A DNA stretch of 38,608 nucleotides from Embleya sp040605455. GTDB lineage: Bacteria > Actinomycetota > Actinomycetes > Streptomycetales > Streptomycetaceae. Below, in pieces: positions 15,956 through 24,689 of this stretch. The DNA lies in contig NZ_JBEXCV010000087.1 of assembly GCF_040605455.1 (NCBI RefSeq), positions 1 through 38,608 of the forward strand, given 5' to 3'. Below the pieces are notes generated by a model that worked only from the letters and a program-made list of their open reading frames with translations, did no database searches and was not told the origin of the DNA. A program made the translations under genes and the position numbers. Every line of letters begins with the position of its first letter. Within the stretch, counting starts at the first letter, position 1.

Positions 15956-17005
15956 GTGAACGGTCTCCGTGCGGTCATCGTCTGCCTTGTGATCGCGTGT
16001 GCCGCGGTGGTGTCCCCGGCCGCGGCTGTGACACCGAGCTGGTCCGCGCTGCCGGTGCCGACAGCGGCCCCGCCGGTGATCGTGTGCGATCTCGCCGCCC
16101 GCGGCCCGGGTGAGGCGTGGGCGACCGGGTACGAGGACGCCGCCGATGGACCGCGGCCGTTGTTGTACCGGTGGGACGGCACGGCGTGGAGCCGGGACAC
16201 AACCTTCCCCGGCGCCGGTGAGCCGGGCTCGCTCGGCAAGGTGCAGTTCGTCGGCGAGGAGGTGTGGATCTTCCACCACCGCGCGGGGGTTGGGGAGATC
16301 CTGCGCCGGTCGGCGGGAGGGTGGAGCGCCGTCCCGCTGCCGCAGACCCTGTTGGCCTACCAGGACTTCACCGCGGTACCGGGTGCCGCGTGGGTGGTCG
16401 GTGAGGACGGCACCGGGCTGAAGGTGTTGCACTACGACGGTTCCGGCTGGACCACACAGTCCACCCCGAGCGGTGTGCTGTACCTGATGGGGATCACCGC
16501 GCGTACTCCCACCGACGCCTGGGCCTGGGCGGACACCGACACCGGGACCACCGTCCTGCGCTGGGACGGCACGGTCTGGCGGGACGCGAAGGTATCACTG
16601 CCGCCGAACGGCAACGTGCACACGATCCTGCCGGAACCGTCCGGCCGGGTCACGATCGGCGGCAGCCGTTACACCGACGGGGTGGCCCGCACCTACCTGA
16701 TGACCTGGAACGGACACGCCTGGCGCACCACCTACCCGCCGCTGGGCGACACCTACACCGAGGCCATGGTGCGCGGCCCGGACGGCGCGCTGTGGCTGCC
16801 GGTGCGCAGCGACCGCGCGTTCCAGTCGAAGTACGCCCGGGTGGACGGCCGGCGCACCACCTTCTCCTACGGCCCCGAGCGCACGAACGCGATCGACGTC
16901 GAACCGCGTGCGCTGGCGAGGGCCGGGTCCTTACTGCTGTCCTTCGGGACCGTGGAGATCTACGGCTCGAAACCGAACCTGATGAGCGAGCGGCTGGGAG
17001 GCTGA
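15956..17005 (+). CDS. Secreted repeat protein A (beta-propeller-like, W-D-G-x-x-W repeats)
   Basis: 349 residues. A Sec signal peptide (MNGLRAVIVCLVIACAAVVS, cleavage near AAA-V) is followed by repeats of about 45-50 residues built on L-x-x-W-D-G-x-x-W, such as LLYRWDGTAWSRD, VLHYDGSGWTTQ, VLRWDGTVWRDA and MTWNGHAWRTT, each preceded by an A-W-A-x-G-like strand. This suggests a Kelch-like or sialidase-like propeller exposed outside the cell, without a catalytic signature I can name. Start is GTG at 15956 after GGGGAGG. Its stop lies two bases before the next gene, a paralogue. Confidence 0.75.
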   Translation: MNGLRAVIVCLVIACAAVVSPAAAVTPSWSALPVPTAAPPVIVCDLAARGPGEAWATGYEDAADGPRPLLYRWDGTAWSRDTTFPGAGEPGSLGKVQFVGEEVWIFHHRAGVGEILRRSAGGWSAVPLPQTLLAYQDFTAVPGAAWVVGEDGTGLKVLHYDGSGWTTQSTPSGVLYLMGITARTPTDAWAWADTDTGTTVLRWDGTVWRDAKVSLPPNGNVHTILPEPSGRVTIGGSRYTDGVARTYLMTWNGHAWRTTYPPLGDTYTEAMVRGPDGALWLPVRSDRAFQSKYARVDGRRTTFSYGPERTNAIDVEPRALARAGSLLLSFGTVEIYGSKPNLMSERLGG

Positions 17006-17007
17006 CC

Positions 17008-18117
17008 ATGGCACGCCGACTTCTCGTCGCGGCCCTCGCTGTCGCCACGACCATCATGACGATCATGAGCTCGGCCGCGGCGGAACCCCCGTCCTGGCAA
17101 CATGTTCCGGTCTCGGCGCAGGTACGCCCACAGGCCGGGCTGAACGAAGCCGTGGCGTTGGGGCCGGACCGGGCGTGGGCGGTGGGTACCGACGCCGTCG
17201 GTCGCGAGGCGCCGGGCTTCCCGCTGGTACTGCGCTGGGACGGCACCGCGTGGCAGCGCCAGAGCCTGCCCGGGATCGGCTGGCAGGGAGAAATGCTGTC
17301 CGTCGCCGCGACCTCACCGACCGCGGTCTGGGCGGTCGGCCGCGACTCGGCGGGCGGCGCCCATCTGCTCCGCTTCGACGGCGGCCCCTGGTACGAGAGC
17401 CCGCCGCCGCGCGGCGTCGTGCCGACCAAGGTCGTCGCCGGCGGCGGTGAGACCTGGCTGATCGGTTGGCGAGACGGCGCGCAGGTGTTGCTGCGCCGGC
17501 ACGGGCGCGGCTGGCGGGACGTGCCCGTGCCGCCGGGATCCGTGTACGGCCTGCACATCCTGGCCGCCGACGACGTCTGGGCCGCGGGCGCCACCGGCTC
17601 GGGCGCGGCCGTGGCGCACTGGAACGGGCAGGCGTGGCAGCAGACGATCGTGGACGGGTTCCCGCGGTCGGCCGTGGGCAGTGTGCTGGCGGTCTCGCCG
17701 ACGGAGGTATGGGCGGGTGGCACGGCCGGGTTCGTCGGCGGCCCGCCGGGCCGGCCGATTCCGCCGCTGCTGGTCCGCTGGGACGGGCAGGCGTGGAGCC
17801 GGGTGACCGTGCCCACCGACTTCGGCTCGATCACCTCACTGGCGCCCACCACGTCCGGCGCGCTTGCCTGGGTCTCGGTGGCCCGCTCGCTGAAGTGGGG
17901 CCCGCCGGGCAGCTATCCGCCGCTTGTCTCCGGGCCGGATTTCCTCGCCTGGAACGGACAGTCGTTCACCGAGTACAGCGAACCGGCGGTGGCGGGTGAG
18001 GGTGACTCCCAGGTATTGCTGCTGGCGCCGGTACCGGGCACGGCGACGGTGTGGTCGGTCGGCCGCGCCGGCGGCCCCGAGGGCACCTTCGCCCCACGCA
18101 TCCTGCGCTTCGGCTGA
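17008..18117 (+). CDS. Secreted repeat protein B (paralogue of the preceding gene)
   Basis: 369 residues with a Sec signal peptide (MARRLLVAALAVATTIMTIM, cleavage near AAA-E). The same repeat as its neighbour recurs about six times: VLRWDGTAWQRQ, LLRFDGGPWYES, LLRRHGRGWRDV, AHWNGQAWQQT, LVRWDGQAWSRV and LAWNGQSFTEY, with AWAVG-like strands before several. It begins two bases after the stop of the first gene, so the pair is translated together. It is probably a propeller-fold extracellular protein and may act as a complex with its partner. No enzyme motif is seen. A strong hairpin follows the stop. Confidence 0.75.
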   Translation: MARRLLVAALAVATTIMTIMSSAAAEPPSWQHVPVSAQVRPQAGLNEAVALGPDRAWAVGTDAVGREAPGFPLVLRWDGTAWQRQSLPGIGWQGEMLSVAATSPTAVWAVGRDSAGGAHLLRFDGGPWYESPPPRGVVPTKVVAGGGETWLIGWRDGAQVLLRRHGRGWRDVPVPPGSVYGLHILAADDVWAAGATGSGAAVAHWNGQAWQQTIVDGFPRSAVGSVLAVSPTEVWAGGTAGFVGGPPGRPIPPLLVRWDGQAWSRVTVPTDFGSITSLAPTTSGALAWVSVARSLKWGPPGSYPPLVSGPDFLAWNGQSFTEYSEPAVAGEGDSQVLLLAPVPGTATVWSVGRAGGPEGTFAPRILRFG

Positions 18118-18124
18118 GATGACG

Positions 18125-18165
18125 AACGGGGCTCCGTCCGAAGTGGAAGTGGACGAAGCCCCGTT
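18125..18165. terminator. Bidirectional hairpin terminator
   Basis: AACGGGGCT (18125-18133) pairs with AGCCCCGTT (18157-18165). After one mismatch CGTCC (18135-18139) pairs with GGACG (18151-18155), leaving an 11-base loop. It lies between the convergent secreted-protein and amidohydrolase genes. TTT follows the plus-strand stem after the GT. Confidence 0.8.
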
Positions 18166-18222
18166 TCGCGCCGGACTCCGGCGCGCGAACCGGTGTGCGC
18201 CGGTCCCGAACACCGTCGAGCC

Positions 18223-19935
18223 CTACGCGCCCCACACCTGCCGGGCGCCCACCCAGGTCGACAGGATCGGGATGTCCGCGATGTGTTCGGATGCGACGGA
18301 CAGCAGGTCCTCGCCCAGGACGGTGAAGTCGGCGAGCATACCCGGGGTGAGGCGGCCCTTCAGATGGCCTTCGCCCGTGGCGTGGGCGGAGCCGGTCGTG
18401 TAGACGGCCAGGGCTTCGCGGGCGCTGATGCGCTGGTCCGGGCCGAGGACTTCGCCGTCGCGGGTCTGCCGGGTGACCATGGTGCGGATCGCGAGCAGCG
18501 GCGGGAGCGGGCCGGCCGGGTGGTCGGAGGAGCCGCCCACCGTGATGCCCGCGTCGAGGAAGCGGCGGTGTCCGCAGGCCGCGGCGGCGCGTTCGTCGCC
18601 GTAGTAGCCGCGCAGCTTGCCGCCGTGGTCGTGGACGAACGAGCCGAACGGCACAGGGGTGACCCCGGCCGCGGCGATGCGCTCGACCAGGCTGTCGTCG
18701 ACGAGACTGCAGTGCTCGATGCGGTGATTGATCCCCGCGTACGCCGGGATTTCGGCGCGGGCGGCTTCGATGGCGTCCAGGACTTTGCCGACGGCCAAGT
18801 CCCCGTTCGCGTGCACGGCGACGCGGCTGCCGGCCCGGTGGATGGTGAGGACCGTCTGGGCGAACTCCTGGTCGGTCATGAGCTGGATGCCGTTGTCGGC
18901 GCCGGTCTGGCTGGGGTACGGGGCGCGGCACAGGCAAGTGCCGCCCGCGAGCGCGCCGTCGATCATGAGCTTGACGCCGACCAGCCGCAGGCGCTCGTCG
19001 CCGAAACCGGTGCGCAGTCCGGTCCGCGCCAGGTCCGCGAAGTAGCGGTGCCAGATGAGCATGCCGACGCGGGCGGTGAGGATCCCGCGGTGCGCGGCCT
19101 CCTGGTACAGCCGCAGTTCGCGCGGCGAGACCAACGCGTCGCACCAGGAGGTGATGCCCGCCGCGTGGAACTCACGGACCACTTCGGCGAACGACGGGAC
19201 CAGGTCGTCGAGGGTGAACTCGCCCAGCAGCTCGGGGGCGCCGCTCGCGCGGAACCACTGGTCGAACCACGCGCCCTCGTACAGCCACCCGTCGAGCCGA
19301 CCGTCCGCTTCGCGGCCGAGCGTGCCCCCGTCCGGGTCGAGGTCGCTGTCGCGGTAGCCGGCGAGTTCCAGGGCGCGGGAGTTGGCGACGGCCATGTGGC
19401 ACGAGAAGTGCACGGCGAGGACCGGGTGTTCGGTGGATATCGCGTCGAGGGCCGCACGGTCGAGGCGGCCCTGCGGGTCGGCGTTGGGGTCGTATCCCTC
19501 GGCCACCACCCAGCCTCCGGGCGGGGTCGCTCGGACGCGCTCCGCGAGCGGGTTGCGCGATCCGCCGGTGGCCGCCAGGGTCTGCGGCGTCAGTGGCACC
19601 CGCATGCGGGTGTCCGCCAACCCCGCGGGGTGGCAGTGCGCGTCGTTGAGGCCCGGGACCACGACGGCGTCGCCGAGGTCGACCAGCTCGGCTCCGGGAA
19701 GGCGCAGCCGCAGGTCGGCGACGTCTCCGACGGCGACGATGCGGTCTCCGAGAGTGGCGAAGGCTTCCGGTTCGGCGGTCGCGGCGCCGCCGGAGTCGGC
19801 GAGGGTGATGATGCGGCGGGATCGGAAGATCCTCGCGGTGGGTTCGTCCGAGTGGAACAGGGTGTTCGCCGCAGCGGGTGCCGTGCTGCCGTGGATGCGT
19901 TGGGTCGTCATTGCATGTGCCATTCGTCCGTACAT
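18223..19935 (-). CDS. Metal-dependent amidohydrolase (amidohydrolase 3 / YtcJ-like)
   Basis: 570 residues, normal for the family. Metal-site motifs are VVPGLNDAHCHPAG (first strand H-x-H), GVKLMIDGAL, VAVHANGDLAV, HRIEHCSLVD and VGGSSDHPAGP, in the expected order. YtcJ-like enzymes hydrolyse amide or N-acyl bonds of varied small molecules; the substrate is unknown. The nearest ATGs at 19935, 19923 and 19911 are all possible starts, since the purine run CAGGGA is at poor spacing for each. It lies 43 bases downstream of the symporter and probably shares its message, suggesting uptake of a compound followed by its hydrolysis. Confidence 0.85.
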   Translation of the reverse strand: MYGRMAHAMTTQRIHGSTAPAAANTLFHSDEPTARIFRSRRIITLADSGGAATAEPEAFATLGDRIVAVGDVADLRLRLPGAELVDLGDAVVVPGLNDAHCHPAGLADTRMRVPLTPQTLAATGGSRNPLAERVRATPPGGWVVAEGYDPNADPQGRLDRAALDAISTEHPVLAVHFSCHMAVANSRALELAGYRDSDLDPDGGTLGREADGRLDGWLYEGAWFDQWFRASGAPELLGEFTLDDLVPSFAEVVREFHAAGITSWCDALVSPRELRLYQEAAHRGILTARVGMLIWHRYFADLARTGLRTGFGDERLRLVGVKLMIDGALAGGTCLCRAPYPSQTGADNGIQLMTDQEFAQTVLTIHRAGSRVAVHANGDLAVGKVLDAIEAARAEIPAYAGINHRIEHCSLVDDSLVERIAAAGVTPVPFGSFVHDHGGKLRGYYGDERAAAACGHRRFLDAGITVGGSSDHPAGPLPPLLAIRTMVTRQTRDGEVLGPDQRISAREALAVYTTGSAHATGEGHLKGRLTPGMLADFTVLGEDLLSVASEHIADIPILSTWVGARQVWGA

Positions 19936-19978
19936 TCCCTGTGGTGTCGCCGGGTCTCGGTCTGTGCCGGTGCCGGGC

Positions 19979-21451
19979 TCACACGGCCGTCTTCTCCGTC
20001 GGACGCGGCATCGCGTCGACCGTCGACCGCGTGCCGGCGGCCAGACGCCGCGCGGCTTCGACGAGGAGGCCGACGGCGAGGTTGACGCCCAGGCCGATCA
20101 GCCCCGCGCTGACGTGGTTGGTGTCCATGGCGTGGCCGTTGTCGCCGAACGTCAACCAGATGACCACCGCTTCGCCCGAGAGGATTCCGGCCGCCACCGA
20201 CCACGCGCCGACGAGTGGGCGGCGGCCGGTCAGCGCGTACAGCAGTCCGGGCGCCATCTGTGCGAGGCCGGAGTACGTGAGCAGCAGCAGGTTCGCCAGG
20301 GCGTCCGGCCGCTTGATGGCCAGGACCAGCGCCACACCGACGGCGCCGACGACGGTGGTGTGGTTGACCAGTAGGCCCGAGCGTTCGGTGCGAGTGCGGA
20401 CGACGTTACGGGCGACCAACGACGATATGCCGAGCACGATCGCCGCGGACGGCACCATGGCGCACGCGGCCGCCGCGGTGACGACGACGCCGACCAGCCA
20501 GTCGGGCATGGCGCCGTTCGTCAGGTGCAGCAGTACGCCGTTGGCGCCGCCGGATGCCGCGCCCGCGACCACGATCCCGGTGAACCCGATCAGCATCGGG
20601 ATCGCCTGGCTGGCGCTGTAGAACGGGATCCAGATGCTGTTCTGCCGCAAGGCCTTCTCGTCCTTGGCGGACAGGACGGCAGGCCAGCCGTGCGGCATGG
20701 TCATGAACATCACACTGACCAGGCTGGTGACCATGCTGGTGAAGAACCATGTGCGGTCGAACGGCCCGTCGTGCACGGTGAGTTTGGCCGCGTGCGTGTC
20801 GGCGAGCCGGTGCGTGACGTCGCCGATGCCGCCCGCGTAGTGCATGGGGATGGCGATGGCCAGCACGATCAGCACCAGGACCATGAGCGCGTCCTTCAGG
20901 TACGCCGCACGCGCCACGCCGCCGATGCCCGACCACAGTACGAAGCCGGTGATCAGCACGGATGCGGCGATCATGCTCGCCGTCCCGGAGTCGCTGTTGC
21001 CGGTGGCCAACTCGACGACCAGGCCGAGGCCGGTGATCTGGAGTTGGAGGTAGGGCAGCAGGAAGACCACGCCGAGCACGGCGGTCAGTGTGCCCAGCGC
21101 GCGGCTGCCGTAGCGGTCGGCGAAGAAGTCGCCTTGGGTGAGGTAGCCGCGGTCCTTGCCGATTCGCCACACCAGCGGCGCGACGACGTACATGCCGACG
21201 TACGCGAGGGGAAGGTACGGCAGCGCGTAGACGACGCCGACGCCCGACGCGTAGGCCAGGCCGGCGAGGCCGAGGAACGTGAAGGTCGTGTAGACCTCGC
21301 CGGCCTGGAGGAACCAGGTCGTCACGGCACCGAAGCGGCGCCCGCCGACCGTCCACTCTTCAAGGTTGGCGGCCGGCTTGCGGCGGCCGAGCACGCCGAG
21401 CCCGGCGATCAGCAGCATGCCCGCGACGGACACGGCCAGGGTCGTGTTCAT
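19979..21451 (-). CDS. Sodium:solute symporter family protein (SSF)
   Basis: 490 residues with about 13 hydrophobic helices. SSF features include WTVGGRRFGAVTTWFLQAGE near the N-terminus (the W-x-x-G-G-R motif after helix 1), the GDFFADRYGSRALG motif and FTSMVTSLVSVMFMTMPHGW. The relatives PanF/YidK/ActP import carboxylates, sugars or amino-acid-like compounds with Na+. The ATG at 21451 overlaps the stop of the DUF3311 gene, so the two are coupled. This small-protein/SSF pair is a known recurring unit in which the small partner may assist the transporter. Confidence 0.88.
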   Translation of the reverse strand: MNTTLAVSVAGMLLIAGLGVLGRRKPAANLEEWTVGGRRFGAVTTWFLQAGEVYTTFTFLGLAGLAYASGVGVVYALPYLPLAYVGMYVVAPLVWRIGKDRGYLTQGDFFADRYGSRALGTLTAVLGVVFLLPYLQLQITGLGLVVELATGNSDSGTASMIAASVLITGFVLWSGIGGVARAAYLKDALMVLVLIVLAIAIPMHYAGGIGDVTHRLADTHAAKLTVHDGPFDRTWFFTSMVTSLVSVMFMTMPHGWPAVLSAKDEKALRQNSIWIPFYSASQAIPMLIGFTGIVVAGAASGGANGVLLHLTNGAMPDWLVGVVVTAAAACAMVPSAAIVLGISSLVARNVVRTRTERSGLLVNHTTVVGAVGVALVLAIKRPDALANLLLLTYSGLAQMAPGLLYALTGRRPLVGAWSVAAGILSGEAVVIWLTFGDNGHAMDTNHVSAGLIGLGVNLAVGLLVEAARRLAAGTRSTVDAMPRPTEKTAV

Positions 21452-21651
21452 CGGTCGCCCCCGTTCCGGCCGCGCGTGCGCTGGTACTCGACGTACCCGA
21501 GCGCGGGAGTGAGGGCGATCACCCAGCCCACGCTCCAGGTCATCATCGACGGCATGCCGAGCCAGATGTGCGGAGCGTTGACGAACGGCAGCCACACCGT
21601 CGCCAGCAGTGCCGTCACGGGCACCATCAACAGAAGCACTGCGACACGCAT
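21448..21651 (-). CDS. DUF3311 small membrane protein
   Basis: 67 residues with two hydrophobic helices. It starts MRVAVLLLMVPVTALLATVW and contains WLPFVNAPHIWLGMPSMMTW, the D-UF3311 pattern of helix, N-x-x-P-x-x-x-G-x-P, helix. Proteins of this type are almost always encoded just upstream of an SSF symporter, as here with a 4-base overlap, and are thought to be accessory subunits. It is the first gene of the operon with symporter and amidohydrolase, divergent from the Lrp-type regulator. Confidence 0.85.
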   Translation of the reverse strand: MRVAVLLLMVPVTALLATVWLPFVNAPHIWLGMPSMMTWSVGWVIALTPALGYVEYQRTRGRNGGDR

Positions 21652-21695
21652 GGACTGCTCCCGGGGTCGTCGTATCTCGCGAACCCTTGGAGCAT

Positions 21696-21717
21696 GAGAC
21701 TTATGGAATAGAATCTC
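21696..21717. promoter_or_regulatory. Possible Lrp-type operator
   Basis: GAGA (21696-21699) and TCTC (21714-21717) bracket an AT-rich centre, TTATGGAATAGAAT, in the 103-base divergent gap between the DUF3311 and Lrp-type genes. Imperfect symmetry with an AT-rich core is typical of Lrp/AsnC sites, but the match is weak. Confidence 0.3.
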
Positions 21718-21754
21718 GGGAAATTTGTCGAGAAGAGTCACTCGGAGGTTCGTG

Positions 21755-22801
21755 ATGAAGTATTCCGCCGAACTTCCGTCAACCGGCGAGCTGCGGCCCG
21801 CCGCCTTGGACGAAACGGACTTGGCCCTGGTCAACGCCCTGCAAGCGGCACCGCGCGCATCGTGGACGCTGATCGGGCAGGCCCTGGGCATCAGCGCCGT
21901 CACCGCCGCGCGCCGCTGGGAACGCCTGCGCTCACGCGGCCTGGCGTGGGTGACCGCCTACGGCGGGCCGTTCGTCCTGCAGGTCAACTGCTCGGCATAC
22001 GTCGAGGTCGACTGCCATCCCTCACGGGTGCGCGCGGTCACCGAGCGCCTGCTGCGCGACCCGCACATCACCGGTATCGAACATGTGTCCGGGGGTACCG
22101 ACCTCTTGCTGACCGTAATGGTCGCCGACCTCGCCGCGCTGTCCAAACTGGCGATCGAGGTCATCGGCGCGCAGGAAGGCGTCACCGCCATCCGCAGCAT
22201 GATCGCCACCCACCTGTTCACCGAAGGCAGCCGCTGGGACCTGCGCTCCCTCGACCCTCACCAGCTGGGCCTGCTGCGCCCGGGCGACAACACACCGCCG
22301 GCGATCTTCGGGACCGTCGCCCCCGAAGACCGCCCGCTGCTCATCGCGCTCGGCGCGGACGGGCGCCTGGGTTACGGCGAACTGGCCGAGGCCACGGGCA
22401 TGAGCGAGTCGACCGTACGCCGCCGGGTGACGCGCATGCTTCGCGAGGGCAGCGTCGTACCACGCTGCGAAATCGCGCACAGCGTCTCGGGATACCCGGT
22501 GTTCGTGCACTATCTGGCGAACGTCCCCAGTGCGGACGTCGCCCGCGTGGGCGCGTCGATCGCCGCGGTGGCCGAGGTCCGCATGTGCGCCTCGATCGCG
22601 GCACGACACAGCCTGCTGATCACCGCCTGGGTACGCTCGATTCCCGACACCCGCCGCCTGGAGGCGCAACTCGCCGAGCGCTTCCCCGAACTCACCATCG
22701 AGGACCGGTGGTTGACGCTGGCCAACGCCAAGCGGATGGGGCACCTTCTGGATCCCGAGGGACGCAGCACGGGATTCGTGCAGATGGATATCTGGGCGTG
22801 A
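21755..22801 (+). CDS. Lrp/AsnC-family regulator with duplicated domains
   Basis: 348 residues, about twice the usual 150-170. Two copies of the family unit are present in series: HTH 1 (LDETDLALVNALQAAPRASW, then LGISAVTAARRWERL) with effector domain 1 (HITGIEHVSGGTDLLLTVMV), then HTH 2 (ELAEATGMSESTVRRRVTRM) with effector domain 2 (VRMCASIAARHSLLITAWVR). The start at 21755 has GGAGG six bases upstream. It is divergent from the DUF3311-symporter-amidohydrolase operon and probably controls it in response to an amino-acid-like ligand. A fused dimer may read asymmetric sites. Confidence 0.9.
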   Translation: MKYSAELPSTGELRPAALDETDLALVNALQAAPRASWTLIGQALGISAVTAARRWERLRSRGLAWVTAYGGPFVLQVNCSAYVEVDCHPSRVRAVTERLLRDPHITGIEHVSGGTDLLLTVMVADLAALSKLAIEVIGAQEGVTAIRSMIATHLFTEGSRWDLRSLDPHQLGLLRPGDNTPPAIFGTVAPEDRPLLIALGADGRLGYGELAEATGMSESTVRRRVTRMLREGSVVPRCEIAHSVSGYPVFVHYLANVPSADVARVGASIAAVAEVRMCASIAARHSLLITAWVRSIPDTRRLEAQLAERFPELTIEDRWLTLANAKRMGHLLDPEGRSTGFVQMDIWA

Positions 22802-22849
22802 CAGCTCGGCCGCGACGGCGCGGCACGTCCGCGGGCAAGAGCGTGGGTA

Positions 22850-22880
22850 GTCGTCGGCGCCGGTCTCGGGCGCCGACGAC
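22850..22880. terminator. Bidirectional hairpin terminator
   Basis: GTCGTCGGCGCC (22850-22861) and its exact reverse complement (22869-22880) form a 12-bp stem with a 7-base loop, between the convergent Lrp-type and GH5 genes. There is no T-run, as is common in this GC range. Confidence 0.8.
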
Positions 22881-22888
22881 CGGGCGCC

Positions 22889-24319
22889 CTACGGCGTGAT
22901 GGTGATCGTGTACGCGGTGCCCTGGCGGCCGTGCGTGGTGACCTTGACCGTCCGGCCTCGGTCGTCCCAACTTGCCTTGGGGCCGTCGATCCTGACGTGG
23001 TAGCCGTGCGGATAGACGTCCTTCGGGACGGCGATCTCGGTGGGTCCGTCGGCGTTTCGGCGCGTGGTGAAGGTGAGGCGGTAGGTGCGGGTCGCGGGGT
23101 CGTAGGTGGCTGTGAGCGGGTTGCCGGCTATGGCGGACGCGTACGGCTGACTGAGGAGTTCGGCGTTCGCACGCCAGTTCCCGCTCGGGTCGAGGTTGCA
23201 GTAGCCGCCGTTGCCCATGCACCACTGCCACCACGTCCAGCCGCTGGAGAAGCGGGACATGGCAGCGGTCATGTCGTTGATGAACTGCGCGCCGTGCGGG
23301 ATGGCCGGGCTCGCGCCCCACTCGCCGACGATGACCGGCATGCGGTTGCGGGTCGGGTAGTCGCTGATAGCCGCCTCGTAGGCGGCGATGAAGGTGCCGT
23401 TCGGGTCGTAATCGGCGCCGGATTCCATCGCGGTCTCGTAGAAGTGCGGCATGTAGGCGGCATGCGGGTCGTCGATGTGACCGAGGGCGGTCGGGACGCC
23501 CACGCCGACGATGACCGTGGGTTCGACGAAAACCCAGGACCTGCGGTCGACGAGGCGTACGGCGTCGGCGAGGCGGTTCCACAGGTCGGTCAGCTGGGTG
23601 GCCTCAAAGCGGCTCGCGGCGGTCGGCAGGTCCTCGCCTTCGAGGAACTTGGCGAACGGCTCGTTCATCAGGTCGTAGCCGAGCAGCGCCGGGTGCCGTC
23701 CCAGCGTCGCGGCGACGGTCATCCACATACGGGCCTGGGCGGCGCGCAGGTCGCTGTCGTTGTACAGGTGGTCGAACGCCGCTTGTACGGACGGCTCGAA
23801 GTATTCCGAGAACCAGTCGCCGGGTATCGGCTCGAACGGCAGACCGTCGTCGCGCGTGGCCCAGTCGGGGATCCCGCGGGCGCCGAAGTGCGGGCCGTAG
23901 ATGTCCTGGTGGGCGTCGAGGACGACCTTGACACCGTAGCGGTCGGCCCAGTCGAGGATGCGGCGCATCTTGGCGAGATAGGCGCGGTCGTACCGACCCT
24001 GGGCGGGTTCGAGGTCGTCCCAGAAGAAGGCGAGGCGCGCGAGGTTGAAGCCGTGCGCGGCCATCTCGCGCAGATCCGACTCGTGGATGTCGGCGAACGC
24101 CTCGGCGCCGCGGTGGTTTTTGTCGGAGAGGTCGAAGCCGCGCCACTGGGTCGCCCGGCCGCGGTCGTCGGCGATATACGTGCGGTCTCCCACGGTCACC
24201 CGGTCCGGCGCCGGGCCACCTCCCCCGCCGCCCGGATGGGCCTGGGCGGGGATCGCGCCGAAGGTGCACAGGAGTACGGCGGCGGCGAGAGCCGGCCACG
24301 CTCGGAGGCGAAGGCGCAT
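22889..24319 (-). CDS. Secreted GH5 glycoside hydrolase, endoglycoceramidase-like
   Basis: 476 residues with a Sec signal peptide (MRLRLRAWPALAAAVLLCTF, cleavage after AQA near residue 27) and a Gly-rich linker. The TIM-barrel shows VVLDAHQDIYGP, GYDLMNEPF with acid/base Glu220, PHFYETAM, and VIVGEWGASP with nucleophile Glu333, plus a C-terminal beta domain of about 90 residues. The D-A-H-Q-D-x-Y block and C-terminal beta domain resemble endoglycoceramidases (GH5_29), which cut the oligosaccharide from glycosphingolipids. The related GH5 steryl glucosidases are an alternative. It appears monocistronic. Confidence 0.85.
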   Translation of the reverse strand: MRLRLRAWPALAAAVLLCTFGAIPAQAHPGGGGGGPAPDRVTVGDRTYIADDRGRATQWRGFDLSDKNHRGAEAFADIHESDLREMAAHGFNLARLAFFWDDLEPAQGRYDRAYLAKMRRILDWADRYGVKVVLDAHQDIYGPHFGARGIPDWATRDDGLPFEPIPGDWFSEYFEPSVQAAFDHLYNDSDLRAAQARMWMTVAATLGRHPALLGYDLMNEPFAKFLEGEDLPTAASRFEATQLTDLWNRLADAVRLVDRRSWVFVEPTVIVGVGVPTALGHIDDPHAAYMPHFYETAMESGADYDPNGTFIAAYEAAISDYPTRNRMPVIVGEWGASPAIPHGAQFINDMTAAMSRFSSGWTWWQWCMGNGGYCNLDPSGNWRANAELLSQPYASAIAGNPLTATYDPATRTYRLTFTTRRNADGPTEIAVPKDVYPHGYHVRIDGPKASWDDRGRTVKVTTHGRQGTAYTITITP

Positions 24320-24689
24320 GCACAGACCTTTCGGGGACGCGGAAGTGCGGGAACGCCCGTGGGACAGGCGGAAGTCGGGTGCGGCGGCGGTGCGCGAGCG
24401 AGTCGGATGTTACTGGTGGGTGCGGCAACTTCCCAGATGCACCGACCGGACCACGCGGCGATCCTCCGCGCGCCCCGGGCCGGGCGGACGTCGGCCTGGG
24501 ACGCCGACGGCCGTCCGGGTGAGGGCGCGTGGGTCGCGGGTATCGCTTGGCTCGGTGGGGAGCCGGTGGACCGGCTCGGCGTGAGCGCGCACGACAACAC
24601 CGGGCTCGACGCGCCCGATTCGCTGTCCCGACCCTTCGGTTCGCAAGCTGGGCGGGTCGGTTCGCCGGCCGCCCTGACGCGCCTGCCCG
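24320..24689. other. Intergenic region between GH5 and M20 genes
   Basis: 370 bases upstream of GH5 and downstream of the M20 gene, both on the minus strand. Two small hairpins could end the M20 message: GAGCCGGT/ACCGGCTC (24560-24577, 2-base centre) and CGTCGGC/GCCGACG (24489-24509, 7-base loop). A plus-strand frame here looks mildly coding (DGRPGEGAWVAGIAWLGGEP), but it has no start or known family and I do not call it. Confidence 0.4.
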
